64,000 bases of DNA, taken from assembly GCA_964424105.1 (NCBI GenBank), contig CAYRHJ010000026.1:62001-126000 (forward strand), written 5' to 3'. The position numbers and the translations under genes were made by a program. Shown in pieces: positions 15,771-25,044 of the stretch. The number at the start of each line of letters is the position of its first letter. The stretch's first letter is position 1. This DNA comes from CAYRHJ01 sp964424105. Its GTDB lineage: Bacteria; Planctomycetota; Phycisphaerae; UBA1845. The notes under the pieces were generated by a model that had not been told where the DNA came from, searched no databases, and saw nothing but the letters and a program-made list of their open reading frames with translations.

Positions 15771-17563
15771 GGCGTTCGTCCTGCGGCCAACTGTTCGCGA
15801 TCTGCGACGACAATCGCAGCCGGTTCGGACCCTACCCATGTCATGGCTACGCCATTCGAATTCGGCTCCCGGTTTGAGGCCAGCGGCTCTCCGGCGACAC
15901 CGGAGTACAAGTGGAACACGTTGGCGGCGATGGCCGGCTGAACCGTGTCGATGAATGGTTTGGGCCAGACGCCTAATATGACGCAAGCGGCGGCCAAGGG
16001 AATCAGGACGGCGCGTTCGCGCCGGGTCAGGTCAATTGCCAGGCTATTACGGGTGTCGGGCGTGTCCGGCGGTTCTTGACGGGGACCGAACAGAACGCGT
16101 TGGCACATCCATAGCATATAGACGGCGCCGAGAATGATTCCCAAGGCGGCGGGGATGGCATAGCCCAAGCCTAGTGGGCCTGGTCCGAGATCGTCGGGGG
16201 AAACACGAGGCCTATCGGACATCGCGGTGCCGAGCAGGACGAGGAATTCACCGACGAACCCGTTCAATCCGGGCAGGCCTATGCTCGAAACCGTGAAGAA
16301 TATCAGGAAGAATGCGAACCAGGGCATGGGTCGGGCCAACCCGCCGAGCTTATTCATGTCACGCGTGTGGTAGCGTTCGTACATCATTCCGACCATGAAA
16401 AAGAGCGCCGCGGTCGATAGGCCGTGGTTGATCATGTACATCAACGAGCCGGTCGCGCCGGCCATCTTCATGCTGAACATGCCCAACATGCAGAAACCCA
16501 GATGCGAGACGGAAGAATAGGCTACGAGCTTTTTGACGTCCGATTGCACCCAGGCGCAGAGCGCGCCGTAGATGATGCCAATGACAGCTAACACAGCCAA
16601 TGACGGTGCGAAATAATAGCTCGCGTCGGGCAGGACGGGGATGCAGATGCGGAAAAAGCCGTAGGTTCCCAGTTTCAACAGGACGCCGGCGAGGATGGCG
16701 CTTCCTGCGGTCGGCGCTTCCGTGTGGGCCAGTGGCAACCAGGTGTGAACGGGGAACAACGGGACCTTGATGGCGAACCCCGCGGCGAAGGCGAGGAATA
16801 ACCACCACTGCACTTGGAACGGAATCTGCATCGTTCGCCCGAGATGGGTGATCCAACCGAGGTCCGTGGAAAACGTGGGACTCGTGGCCATGTTGTGGGG
16901 ATTGATCCACCGTTTCGGATCGGGCGAGTAGTAGGGATAGCCGTGATGGTAGGCGAAGTAGGTTAGATAAAGGATGCCGGCGAAGGTCAGCACGCTGCCG
17001 GCCATTGTGAAAATGAAAAACTTGTTGGCTGCCCTGCGTTTTTCGGGTCCGCCCCAGATGCCGATAATGAAATACAGCGGGATGAGCGTGAACTCGAAGA
17101 ACACGAAGAAGAGGAGGAGATCGCGGGCACAGAAGACGCCAAGCATGGCCACTTCAAGGATCAGCAGCAAGACGAAGTACTCTCGAACTCGCTCGCGAAT
17201 TCCGGAATAGCTGGCCAAGACTGCCAACGGCGCCAGGAAGGCGGTCAGCATGACCAGCCACAGGCTGATGGTGTCAACGGCCACATGATAGGAGATGTCC
17301 ACGGGCAGTCTTAATCCGGTTGACGTCACACCGCCGATCCAGTCGACCTTGGCGAGGAGATGGAAATCCGCCCAGCCATCGCCGACGGCAGCCATGGCGG
17401 CGTCGTTGAATTGCATCGCGGCTACGATGGCCAGTCCGAACGTCGTCAATGACGTCAACAGGGCCATCAGCCGGATACGTGCGTGGTCCTCGCGCGGCAG
17501 CGTCAGGATCATCAGCACGCCGATCAGCGGCGTGAAAATCAGCGTTGTGAGGGTCCAATCCAT
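15767..17563 (-). CDS. nuoM: NADH-quinone oxidoreductase subunit M
   Basis: Antiporter-like membrane subunit of complex I, 598 residues, somewhat longer than the usual 500 or so. Seen are LEVAMLGVFCARDLLLFFVFFEFTLIPLYFIIGIWGG, AFAAGFAIKVPLFPVHTWLPLAHTEAPTAGSAILAG and SDVKKLVAYSSVSHLGFCMLGMF. The extra length is mainly an N-terminal periplasmic loop and a C-terminal tail of about 40 residues. It begins 121 bp after nuoL, in a gap occupied by an R2 repeat, and is coupled to nuoN by an ATGA overlap. Confidence 0.95.
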   Translation of the reverse strand: MDWTLTTLIFTPLIGVLMILTLPREDHARIRLMALLTSLTTFGLAIVAAMQFNDAAMAAVGDGWADFHLLAKVDWIGGVTSTGLRLPVDISYHVAVDTISLWLVMLTAFLAPLAVLASYSGIRERVREYFVLLLILEVAMLGVFCARDLLLFFVFFEFTLIPLYFIIGIWGGPEKRRAANKFFIFTMAGSVLTFAGILYLTYFAYHHGYPYYSPDPKRWINPHNMATSPTFSTDLGWITHLGRTMQIPFQVQWWLFLAFAAGFAIKVPLFPVHTWLPLAHTEAPTAGSAILAGVLLKLGTYGFFRICIPVLPDASYYFAPSLAVLAVIGIIYGALCAWVQSDVKKLVAYSSVSHLGFCMLGMFSMKMAGATGSLMYMINHGLSTAALFFMVGMMYERYHTRDMNKLGGLARPMPWFAFFLIFFTVSSIGLPGLNGFVGEFLVLLGTAMSDRPRVSPDDLGPGPLGLGYAIPAALGIILGAVYMLWMCQRVLFGPRQEPPDTPDTRNSLAIDLTRRERAVLIPLAAACVILGVWPKPFIDTVQPAIAANVFHLYSGVAGEPLASNREPNSNGVAMTWVGSEPAAIVVADREQLAAGRTP

Positions 17564-17642
17564 GTCAGGCAGTCGTTGATCGTTTGTCGTTTTCGAGATT
17601 CAGGCATTCTAACAAAACTGGGGACACTGTCCGTCAAAGATC

Positions 17643-17692
17643 GCTCCCTCACGGTCGCGGCTCTGTTAATAAACCGTTCAAAGATCAATAGT
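17643..17692 (+). repeat. Dispersed repeat family R2 in the nuoL-nuoM gap
   Basis: GCTCCCTCACGGTCGCGGCTCTG (17643-17665), then TTAATAAACCGTTCAAAGATCAATAG. The second part matches the reverse complement of sequence flanking the R2 copy at 47880-47975. The nuoL stop codon (17685-17687) lies inside the repeat. Confidence 0.8.
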
Positions 17693-19676
17693 GATGACCG
17701 CTGCTCCACAATACGCACAGCATCACTACGGCCAATCCAATCGCCATCGAGGCGGCATAACCCTGCAAGCGACCCTGTTGCAGGGTGCGAAACAACAGGG
17801 CGAGCGATCGGGGAATGGCGGTGACGCCCCAAACCAGCCCGTCGATGCCGTATCGATCGAACGCGTAACAAAACCGTCCGAATGAACGGAGCGGTTCGAT
17901 GATCCATCGTTGATAGGCTTCGTCCACGTAGTATTTGTGTGACAACACGTCATGGGTTCGCGGGAACGCACGCCGGGCCACCATGGCCAACATGGGGCTG
18001 TCAACGAACAAAGAGTAGGCGATGACGATACCGGCGATGGCCAGGGCTGATGACAGATACATCAGTCCATATTGTTGCAAGTGGCTGGTATAGATCACGT
18101 CGGAGTGGTATCGAGCGAATGGAGTCATGACGGGTTCCAGGAAATGATGAAACCAGCCGTGCGATTCGAAGATGCCGAGAAACCCTCCGGGCGCGAAATG
18201 CACACCCGCATAACCGGCGAAGACGGCTCCTATACCCAGGATGGCCAACGGCAGCAGCATCCACGGTCCGGATTCGTGGGCCTGTACTCCTTGGGGAACT
18301 CTCGTGGTCCCGTGAAAAGCGAGGAAGATCATGCGGAAGGTGTAGTAGGCGGTGAGGAAGGCGGTGATCAATCCGACGATGCCCAGGAAAGCGTGATGCT
18401 CGAAGGCGGCGTGAATGATTTCATCCTTGCTCCAGAATCCTGCGAGCAGGGGAAAACCCGCCAAGGCCAACGACCCGATCAACATGGTTCGATAGGTCCA
18501 GGGCATGACGCGTTTAAGCCCGCCGAAGGAGCGGACGTCAATGATGCCGCCCATGGCGTGCATGACGCTGCCGGCCCCCAGAAAAAGCAGGGCCTTGAAA
18601 AACGCGTGCGTGTACAGATGAAACACGGCGGCGCTGCCCGCGTACACTCCCAATGCCAGGAACATGTAGCCCAGTTGGCTCACGGTCGAGTAGGCCAGGA
18701 TTCGCTTCATGTCGAATTGCACGAGCGCCATGGTGGCGGCCAGCAAGGCGGTGAAGGCTCCGACCCCTGCAACAACGCTCATGGCCATGGGTGACGACGC
18801 GAAAATCTCGCCGCAGCGGGCCACCATGTAGACGCCGGCGGTGACCATGGTGGCTGCGTGAATCAGGGCTGAAACGGGTGACGGACCCTCCATGGCGTCG
18901 GGAAGCCAAACGTACAAGGGGAATTGGGCGCTCTTGCCCACGGCACCGCAGAAAAGGAGAAGCGCGATGGTGGTCACGCGGCCGGTGGAAAGGGTTTCAC
19001 CCCAGGCGGTTTCGCCCGCGCGCACCATGGCAAACACGGTTTCGTAATCGAGTGCCTGAAAGGTGAGGTAGATGACCAGGATGCCCAGTCCGAACCCGAA
19101 ATCACCAATGCGGTTGACAAGAAATGCTTTTTTCGCGGCGGCGGCTGCGGAGGGCTTGTCGTAATAGAATCCGATCAGCAGGTAGCTGCACAGCCCGACT
19201 GCCTCCCAGCCCAAATAAAGCAATAGAAAATTGCCGGATAGTACGAGCAGACCCATCGAAAAGACGAACAACCCCAGGTACGCGAAGAAACGCTCGTATC
19301 CCCGAACGGCGTGGCCATGGTCGCGCATGTAATCTCGCGAGTAGATGACCACCAGCAGCGATACGCCGGTGACCACGAGCAGCATGATGCAGGTCAGCGG
19401 GTCGACCAGCACCTGCACGTCAAACCACACGTCCGGCAACGCCCCGATCCAGCGGTAGAACGTTGCGGAAATGCCGGTTTGGGCACTTTCGTCGGCGGAT
19501 AGCATCTGTCTGCATAGCGCGATGGAGCCGATAAACGCGCCGCCCACACCGAAGATGACGGCCCAGTGAGTGGCGGATCGAAGCCAACGGGGACCCAGCG
19601 CGGCGGCGATGACGGCGCCGCCCAGCGGGCAGAGCAGGATGATCGCGGACCAGAAAAGTACGCCGTCCTGTGTCAC
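17685..19676 (-). CDS. nuoL: NADH-quinone oxidoreductase subunit L
   Basis: Largest antiporter-like subunit of complex I, 663 residues, including the long lateral-helix C-terminus. Clear signatures are GVSLLVVIYSRDYMRDHGHAVRGYERFFAYLGLFVFSM, LLLYLGWEAVGLCSYLLIGFYY, WLPDAMEGPSPVSALIHAATMVTAGVYMV and QFDMKRILAYSTVSQLGYM. It begins 6 bp after nuoK. Its last residues (SGHHY) abut an R2 repeat, which may have replaced the original 3' end. Confidence 0.96.
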   Translation of the reverse strand: MTQDGVLFWSAIILLCPLGGAVIAAALGPRWLRSATHWAVIFGVGGAFIGSIALCRQMLSADESAQTGISATFYRWIGALPDVWFDVQVLVDPLTCIMLLVVTGVSLLVVIYSRDYMRDHGHAVRGYERFFAYLGLFVFSMGLLVLSGNFLLLYLGWEAVGLCSYLLIGFYYDKPSAAAAAKKAFLVNRIGDFGFGLGILVIYLTFQALDYETVFAMVRAGETAWGETLSTGRVTTIALLLFCGAVGKSAQFPLYVWLPDAMEGPSPVSALIHAATMVTAGVYMVARCGEIFASSPMAMSVVAGVGAFTALLAATMALVQFDMKRILAYSTVSQLGYMFLALGVYAGSAAVFHLYTHAFFKALLFLGAGSVMHAMGGIIDVRSFGGLKRVMPWTYRTMLIGSLALAGFPLLAGFWSKDEIIHAAFEHHAFLGIVGLITAFLTAYYTFRMIFLAFHGTTRVPQGVQAHESGPWMLLPLAILGIGAVFAGYAGVHFAPGGFLGIFESHGWFHHFLEPVMTPFARYHSDVIYTSHLQQYGLMYLSSALAIAGIVIAYSLFVDSPMLAMVARRAFPRTHDVLSHKYYVDEAYQRWIIEPLRSFGRFCYAFDRYGIDGLVWGVTAIPRSLALLFRTLQQGRLQGYAASMAIGLAVVMLCVLWSSGHHY

Positions 19677-19682
19677 CTTAGA

Positions 19683-19985
19683 TTAACCCCACATGCCGGA
19701 CCACCGTTCCGAATCGAGCGTGCCCTTTCGGCGGAAGAGCAAGACGACCAATCCCAGCGCCAAGCCGGCTTCGACGGCGGCGATGACCAACAGAAAGAGC
19801 GCGAAGACCTGCCCCTGCACATTCCCGTGCAATCGGCCCAGGGCGACGAGGTTGATCAAAACCCCTTGAAACATGATCTCCGTTGACAGAAATATCACGA
19901 TCAGGTTTCGCCGGGACAAGAACCCTACGACGCCGATTCCGAACATCAGGGCGCCGAGCAGAATGTATGCCGCAGCTTCGTTCAT
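19683..19985 (-). CDS. nuoK: NADH-quinone oxidoreductase subunit K
   Basis: Small membrane subunit of complex I, exactly the usual 100 residues, three helices. YILLGALMFGIGVVGFLSRRNLIVIFLSTEIMFQGVLINLVAL carries the conserved helix-2 Glu, and FALFLLVIAAVEAGLALGLVVLLFRR the second. The ATG at 19985 was preferred over a frame 43 codons longer that runs through a low-complexity GC repeat. It is separated from nuoJ by 440 bp of repeats and a doubtful ORF. Confidence 0.95.
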   Translation of the reverse strand: MNEAAAYILLGALMFGIGVVGFLSRRNLIVIFLSTEIMFQGVLINLVALGRLHGNVQGQVFALFLLVIAAVEAGLALGLVVLLFRRKGTLDSERWSGMWG

Positions 19986-20023
19986 GTTTCGTCTGCCCGT
20001 AAAGTCTACCGGACCGTTATCGG

Positions 20024-20086
20024 TGGCGCCGGCGTTGTGCCGGCGTTGTGCCGGCGTCGCGCCGTCGTCACGCCGGCGTCGCGTTG
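20024..20086. repeat. Low-complexity GCCGGCGT tandem upstream of nuoK
   Basis: Imperfect tandem of GCCGGCGTTGT / GCCGGCGTCGC units, about five copies. It explains the Arg/Ala-rich spurious extension of the nuoK frame. Confidence 0.7.
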
Positions 20087-20331
20087 GAATCCGAAGCCCC
20101 GTTGGGCACGTCAAATGCTACGGTCAGTCCCGGAATCGCGCCGCCGGAATTTTCCGTATGGAACACGTTGTATGTATCAGGAGCATGTTTCGCATGATAA
20201 TTCCGAAACGCACGCGGCTTCGCTTGGCGGGCCGTGTCCAAGTTTACCGTGCGGTCCCGCGTATGGCCGCACCGAAGCTGCATCCTCCAGCGCCGTCGCG
20301 GCTCGGAATAGAAGCCGTCGTTACGAAACAC
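20068..20331 (-). CDS. Doubtful small ORF between nuoJ and nuoK
   Basis: An 87-codon frame with GTG start whose product includes RWRMQLRCGHTRDRTVNLDTARQAKPRAFRNYHAKHAPDTYNVFH, a more protein-like string than the surrounding shadow frames, but matching nothing I know. The spacing between GGAG and GTG is too short for a normal ribosome-binding site, and the 3' end runs into a GC tandem repeat. It may be a decayed gene or chance; it fills an otherwise unusual gap in the nuo operon. Confidence 0.25.
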   Translation of the reverse strand: MFRNDGFYSEPRRRWRMQLRCGHTRDRTVNLDTARQAKPRAFRNYHAKHAPDTYNVFHTENSGGAIPGLTVAFDVPNGASDSNATPA

Positions 20332-20386
20332 TCCATACAGCGCCTAACACAAAGGCCGACCTGCCATTCGAATAGACAGGAAGACC

Positions 20387-20425
20387 GCTCCCTCGCGGTC
20401 GCGGCGCTGAAATTGTTAGGCGTTC
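20387..20425 (+). repeat. Dispersed repeat family R2, upstream of the nuoK region
   Basis: GCTCCCTCGCGGTCGCGGCGCTG, then AAATTGTTAGGCGTTCTT. The tail resembles the 20-bp tandem unit that follows the copy at 11466. It abuts the nuoJ stop. Confidence 0.7.
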
Positions 20426-21181
20426 TTAAAACGGCGGCACCTCGCGGCCGATTTTGCCCGGTTCAGACGCCGGTCCCGCCCAGTCTTCCGCGGGCACACG
20501 TTTTCTCGAAACGGCGATGGCTCCGATCATGGCGATCAACAAGAGCACGCCGGCGATCTCGAAGGCTACGACGTATTGCGATATCACCAACCCGCCGATT
20601 TCTTCGGTATTGTCGAACAGCATCGGGCGGCGGAGGTCGACGTCATGGGCCGCGGGCGTGACGCGAGACGTCGGCAGATGGCGAATCTGACTCGCCACCA
20701 GCCCGGTGGTGACGAACCCTGCCACGACGGCTACGAGCGGCTCGCGAGCCTGCCGGTCGTAACGAGGTTGATCGCTTTGTTGGGCGAGCATGATCACAAA
20801 TACATAGGTGACGATAATGGCGCCCGCATAGACGATCACCAAGGCCACCGCCAGAAATTCCGCCGATTGAAGAATCAGCAAGGGGGTAACGGCCAACACG
20901 GTTAATACGAAATATAGAGCGCTATAAACGGGTTTTTCGTGGGTGATGACTTTCACCGCCGCCGCGAGCGCAACGGCGGCTGATGCACAGAAGGTCACGG
21001 TTGAGCTGTTGCTCGCCAGGAGTTCAAAACCGCACAACGACAATACACCGATCAACGCGGCCAGGCTCAACACCCAACCCGCGGCGCGGGTCTGCCCCTC
21101 GCGACCGGGCAGCAGGAAGAACACGCCGACGGCCCCGAGCGCGAATAACAGATAAACCAGTTCCGCCCAGTATTCGATCAA
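20426..21181 (-). CDS. nuoJ: NADH-quinone oxidoreductase subunit J
   Basis: Membrane subunit of complex I, 251 residues with five or six helices. Seen are YWAELVYLLFALGAVGVFFLL at the start, EKPVYSALYFVLTVLAVTPLLILQSAEFLAVALVIVYAGAIIVTYVFVIML (the J signature with the conserved YAGAI), and a C-terminal QYVVAFEIAGVLLLIAMIGAIAVSRKR. The start is a TTG at 21181 overlapping the nuoI TGA by 4 bp (TTGA). The longer open frame runs antisense-like through nuoI and is not real. The additional N-terminal pair of helices before the J core makes it longer than the E. coli protein. Confidence 0.93.
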   Translation of the reverse strand: MIEYWAELVYLLFALGAVGVFFLLPGREGQTRAAGWVLSLAALIGVLSLCGFELLASNSSTVTFCASAAVALAAAVKVITHEKPVYSALYFVLTVLAVTPLLILQSAEFLAVALVIVYAGAIIVTYVFVIMLAQQSDQPRYDRQAREPLVAVVAGFVTTGLVASQIRHLPTSRVTPAAHDVDLRRPMLFDNTEEIGGLVISQYVVAFEIAGVLLLIAMIGAIAVSRKRVPAEDWAGPASEPGKIGREVPPF

Positions 21182-21750
21182 TGCGCTTTCTCCGCAGGCG
21201 AACCGCTCGTGGGGGTTGCCCCGGTCTGCAAATATCCCGTGATCTTCGGGTCTTTGCGGGGCTTTTCTTTTTTCGTTTGATCGAAGACTTCCAACAGTTT
21301 TTCCTTGTCGAAAATCATCTCGTCGCGGGTCAGCCCGATCAAATCGTAGCGCGGCGTCAGCTCGATGGCATCGACGGGACAAGCTTCTTCGCACATGCCG
21401 CAAAAAATGCAACGCAATTCGTCGATGTCGAATTGAACGGGATATTTTTCGCGATCGGGCCAGGGCGAGTCCTCAGCTACGATGTGGATGCAATGGGCGG
21501 GACAAGCCGTTTCACACATGAAACAGGCGACGCAGGCCACCCGCCCGTCGGGGTCGCGATTCAGCCGATGGACTCCTCGATAATTTTCCACGCGAAGCTG
21601 ACGCTCGACTTCCGGGTACTGAACCGTCACTTTTTTCTTGAACATATGCCGCAACGTCGTGCGCATTCCGGTCAGGATCGGCAAATAGAGGCGCTCGGTG
21701 CCCGTCAGTTCCGGCTCGTCGACATTGATCACATCGGCATCGCGTACCAT
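21178..21750 (-). CDS. nuoI: NADH-quinone oxidoreductase subunit I
   Basis: Peripheral-arm ferredoxin-like subunit of complex I, 190 residues. It carries two 4Fe-4S motifs: CVACFMCETACP (Cys73, 76, 79, 83) and CIFCGMCEEACP (Cys114, 117, 120, 124), clusters N6a and N6b. The C-terminal tail of about 50 residues is charged and variable. It lies 12 bp after nuoH and is coupled to nuoJ by a TTGA overlap. Confidence 0.96.
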   Translation of the reverse strand: MVRDADVINVDEPELTGTERLYLPILTGMRTTLRHMFKKKVTVQYPEVERQLRVENYRGVHRLNRDPDGRVACVACFMCETACPAHCIHIVAEDSPWPDREKYPVQFDIDELRCIFCGMCEEACPVDAIELTPRYDLIGLTRDEMIFDKEKLLEVFDQTKKEKPRKDPKITGYLQTGATPTSGSPAEKAH

Positions 21751-21762
21751 AATGCTTTTTAC

Positions 21763-22965
21763 CTATCCCGCGCGGGCCGCGCCTGAAATCACTGTAATAG
21801 ACGGCATTCTCGTCTGCCGGCCGGTGATGGGCCGACCACTGATGACGTTGCAAATCCACACCGCAACTAGCAGGACGACGTTTCCGCCCAATGACCACGC
21901 GACGCTCTCCTGCTTTCCTGCGTAGACTAACCAGATGGCGTAGCATGCCAAGGTCAGACTGATGGGAACCAAGCCCTTCCACGACAGCCGCATCAGTTGG
22001 TCGAAACGAAGCCGCGGCAACGTCCAGCGCACCCACATGAAAAAGAATATGAAGGCTGCGATCTTCAATCCCATGACGGTTATCTTGAACAGCATGGCTC
22101 CGATCGAGACGTCGCCCGGCTGCAACCCGGGCACGAAGGGAAGATGCCACCCGCCAAGGAACAGCACAACGATGAACCCGCTTCCCGTGATCATATGGGC
22201 ATACTCGCCCAGGAAGAACATGCCAAATTTCAGGGCGCTGTATTCCGTATGATAGCCGCCGACCAGTTCCTGCTCGGCTTCCGCCAAATCAAACGGCGTG
22301 CGATTGGTCTCGGCGAACAGGGTGGTGAGCAGAATCAGAAAGGCCAGCGGGTGCAAAACGATGTTCCATACCTGCCCCGATCCCACCTGCGATTGCACGA
22401 TGTCTTCCAGGCGGAGATGTCCGGTGATCATGACCACGACGAAAATGGCCAACCCCATGGGGATTTCGTAACTCAACATCTGGGCGGTCGAGCGCATGGC
22501 TGCGAAAAATGCATATTTGTTGTTGCTGGCCCAACCGCCGATGGCCACGCTGTAGACCCCCAGACTGCCGATGCCCAGCAGATACAACAATCCGATGCCC
22601 GGGTCGGCCACCTGGGCGACAACGTCGACGGAACCGTCGCCGTTCAGGTCCACGTTTCCGCCCCAGGGCAGCACAACGAAACCGATCATCCCCAACCCGA
22701 AGGCGACGCATGGTGCGATCAAGAACAGCGGCTTGTCCACGTGGGACGGGATGATGTCCTCCTTCAGCAGGAACTTGGCGCCGTCGGCCAACGGTTGCAG
22801 CAGACCCAGTGGCCCGACGCGGTTGGGCCCCACTCGATCCTGTATCCATGCTGAAATTTTCCGTTCAAAATAGATGCAATAGGCCACTGCCGTCAGCAGA
22901 ATGAAAATGATTCCGCCCGCCAACAGCAGGCTGAACCGGAACTGATGATTGAAAAACTCCAACAC
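21763..22965 (-). CDS. nuoH: NADH-quinone oxidoreductase subunit H
   Basis: Membrane subunit forming the quinone-access channel, 400 residues, about nine helices. YFERKISAWIQDRVGPNRVGPLGLLQPLADGAKFLLKED is the N-terminal signature. EIPMGLAIFVVVMITG, FAETNRTPFDLAEAEQELVGGYHTEYS and MWVRWTLPRLRFDQLMRLSWKGLVPISL are the loops facing the peripheral arm. A short acidic insertion (GNVDLNGDGSVDVVAQVADPG, about residues 103-123) in a loop looks like a Ca-binding DxNxDG string and is unusual. Confidence 0.96.
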   Translation of the reverse strand: MLEFFNHQFRFSLLLAGGIIFILLTAVAYCIYFERKISAWIQDRVGPNRVGPLGLLQPLADGAKFLLKEDIIPSHVDKPLFLIAPCVAFGLGMIGFVVLPWGGNVDLNGDGSVDVVAQVADPGIGLLYLLGIGSLGVYSVAIGGWASNNKYAFFAAMRSTAQMLSYEIPMGLAIFVVVMITGHLRLEDIVQSQVGSGQVWNIVLHPLAFLILLTTLFAETNRTPFDLAEAEQELVGGYHTEYSALKFGMFFLGEYAHMITGSGFIVVLFLGGWHLPFVPGLQPGDVSIGAMLFKITVMGLKIAAFIFFFMWVRWTLPRLRFDQLMRLSWKGLVPISLTLACYAIWLVYAGKQESVAWSLGGNVVLLVAVWICNVISGRPITGRQTRMPSITVISGAARAG

Positions 22966-23033
22966 CTGACACTCCAGTCCAACCCGTTCAGCGCGCGGGA
23001 TAGCGACGATCGGTCGCGCGAACGGCGGGCGCG

Positions 23034-24659
23034 CTAATGCTGATGCGGCGCCAACTCCGGGGCCACATCCAACGATCCAAATCGGCTGATGCCTTCCGAC
23101 ATCAATTTTCGAACCCGCTCACCCGTATACAAGCCCTCAAAACCCGCCAATTCGAACAAATATTGCCCGTCGCGTCTGGAACCGTCGGGTGGATCAACAG
23201 CCCGTTCGAACGGTTGCAGGCGATCCGTGGCGTTGATGAAACTGCCGTCCCGTTCAACCCAGGCACAGGCCGGCAACACCACCGCTGCCGCGGCCGTCAA
23301 TTCATTTTCAAACATGTCTTGAACCACCAACAAGTCAAGCTTGTCAGCCGCCTTGACGCATTCCTTGGTAACCCATGGGGCGGGATAGCCCCCCACGATC
23401 CAGGCACTCGAAAACGCGCCTTCCTGCGCCTGCCTTACAAACGTGTCGAAATCACAGGTTGGGCCTCCCAGGCCATCGATCACGGCGTCAACACCTCGGC
23501 GGTTTGGACATTTTTCTTGGCGGATGGTGAATTTAACCTGCCCGTCCATGCAACCCATTGGAAACCGTTGATCGTCACCCTTCATGGGCACCCAGCCGGG
23601 AACCAACAGGGCCTCTGGGGCCACTCGCCGAACGAACGTCGCCAGCAGCCACGCTTCCTCGCAGGCCATCATGGGTGACAGAACCGCAGCCACTTTCTTA
23701 TCAGGGTGTTCTTCGACCTGCCGTGCGAATCGATAGGTCACGGTGTCAGCGACAACTTCCCATTCCGGGTACTCCGCCTCGCTGCCCCGCCGAATCCTGG
23801 GCCTGGCAATTCGCGTCCGATCGTGAACGTACTGGAATCCGAACCGCCCCTCGTCGCACATCCACCAATCGTTGACCCCCGGGTTGTAACGCGGCTTCAA
23901 TCGATAGACGACGTTGTCGTTGTGATTCACATGAATGGCGCAGCCGGTGCTGCAACCCGGGCACACGGAATTCGCGGACTTCAAATGCCAGACGCGCTGC
24001 TTGAACAGAAAATCCTTATCCAACAAACTTCCGACCGGGCAGATGTCCACGACGTTGCCTTGCAGGGCATTGTCCAACGGCAAACCCGGAAACACGTCAA
24101 TTTCGGCCCGGGCACCACGATTGACAATACACAGCTCATGCGTGCCGGAAACCTCATCCGCAAAGCGGACGCATCGGCTGCACATCACGCAACGATCCTG
24201 ATACAGCAGCGTCCGCGGACCGATGTCCTTCTTGGGGTTCTTCAGCTTCTGCTCGACCATCCGCGAAGTCGCGTGGCCAAACTTGAAACTGTAGTCCTGT
24301 AGATAGCATTCACCGGCTTGGTCGCAGACGGGGCAATCCAGCGGATGGTTCAGCAGGAAATACTCCATGCAATCTTGCTGGTTTTCGCGAACCTTGGTTG
24401 AATCGAACCGCACCTCCATGCCGTCTTTCACGGGCGTTTGGCAGGATGGAAACAATTTCGGAACCCAGCCCATTTCGTGCGTTTTGGGGTGGGGCATCTT
24501 CATTTCCATCAGGCACAGACGGCAGGAGGCCACGACGGACAAGCCGGGGTGGTAACAGTAATGGGGGACGTCCCAGCCTGCCTCCAGCGCCGCTTGCAAG
24601 ACAGGAATCCCGTCGCGGCAATCGATCGATTGATTGTCGATGATAATCTTCGCCACCAA
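23034..24659 (-). CDS. nuoG: NADH-quinone oxidoreductase subunit G, short form
   Basis: Fe-S subunit of the NADH-dehydrogenase arm, 541 residues; longer forms reach 700-900. The N-terminal half is complete: 2Fe-2S ligands Cys35, 46, 49, 73; HxxxC site His104 with Cys109, 112, 118; 4Fe-4S ligands Cys157, 160, 163, 207; and a further Cys233, 236, 240 site (CPGCSTGC), with a WWMCDEGRF loop after it. The remainder is a shortened molybdopterin-oxidoreductase-like domain (VVQDMFENELTAAAAVVLPACAWVERDGSFIN) without a recognisable cofactor site. It lies downstream of nuoF across a 385-bp gap. Confidence 0.95.
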   Translation of the reverse strand: MVAKIIIDNQSIDCRDGIPVLQAALEAGWDVPHYCYHPGLSVVASCRLCLMEMKMPHPKTHEMGWVPKLFPSCQTPVKDGMEVRFDSTKVRENQQDCMEYFLLNHPLDCPVCDQAGECYLQDYSFKFGHATSRMVEQKLKNPKKDIGPRTLLYQDRCVMCSRCVRFADEVSGTHELCIVNRGARAEIDVFPGLPLDNALQGNVVDICPVGSLLDKDFLFKQRVWHLKSANSVCPGCSTGCAIHVNHNDNVVYRLKPRYNPGVNDWWMCDEGRFGFQYVHDRTRIARPRIRRGSEAEYPEWEVVADTVTYRFARQVEEHPDKKVAAVLSPMMACEEAWLLATFVRRVAPEALLVPGWVPMKGDDQRFPMGCMDGQVKFTIRQEKCPNRRGVDAVIDGLGGPTCDFDTFVRQAQEGAFSSAWIVGGYPAPWVTKECVKAADKLDLLVVQDMFENELTAAAAVVLPACAWVERDGSFINATDRLQPFERAVDPPDGSRRDGQYLFELAGFEGLYTGERVRKLMSEGISRFGSLDVAPELAPHQH

Positions 24660-25044
24660 TGTCCCCTGTCATGGGCTAGATTGCCCGGATGTTCAGGTTA
24701 ACAGCAGATCGGATCGTCGAAAAGCCCTCGCCACATTCTTGGAATGCCGATGCCACATGCCAAGCAACGCCCTCGTGAAATTCATACTGCGTATGCTCTG
24801 GACGGACCCAGCCGCTGTTAGGGCGAATCAGTCGGTTTCGCGTCCATGTGACGGACGGCGCCACGCCCGTCATCAGGCAACCCGAGATGGTCTTCGTTGG
24901 AAGAAGCAGCGACGTCTTGCCCATGGCTGGTCGGCTTCGAATCAGTCGAACCCATCGTCAAACGTCGGCGTTGCTTCACGTTGTCCCATTCACCGACTTG
25001 AACGGGCGGTCCAACTGCCGACGAAGACGACGACGGGCTTTGCT
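24660..25044. other. Gap between nuoF and nuoG, nothing recognised
   Basis: Unusually long for this operon. Minus-strand frames at 24676-24924 and across 24818-25044 exist but have no domain, no ribosome-binding site and no repeat signature. No hairpin with a T-run was found. Confidence 0.45.

Noticed and set aside
18072..18794. A 240-codon plus-strand frame opposite nuoL
   Set aside because: Gly/His/Gln-rich shadow of the membrane helices of NuoL.
24676..25044. Minus-strand frames in the nuoF-nuoG gap as an extra subunit or a NuoF extension
   Set aside because: No domain, no ribosome-binding site, and nothing resembling a nuo-associated protein.
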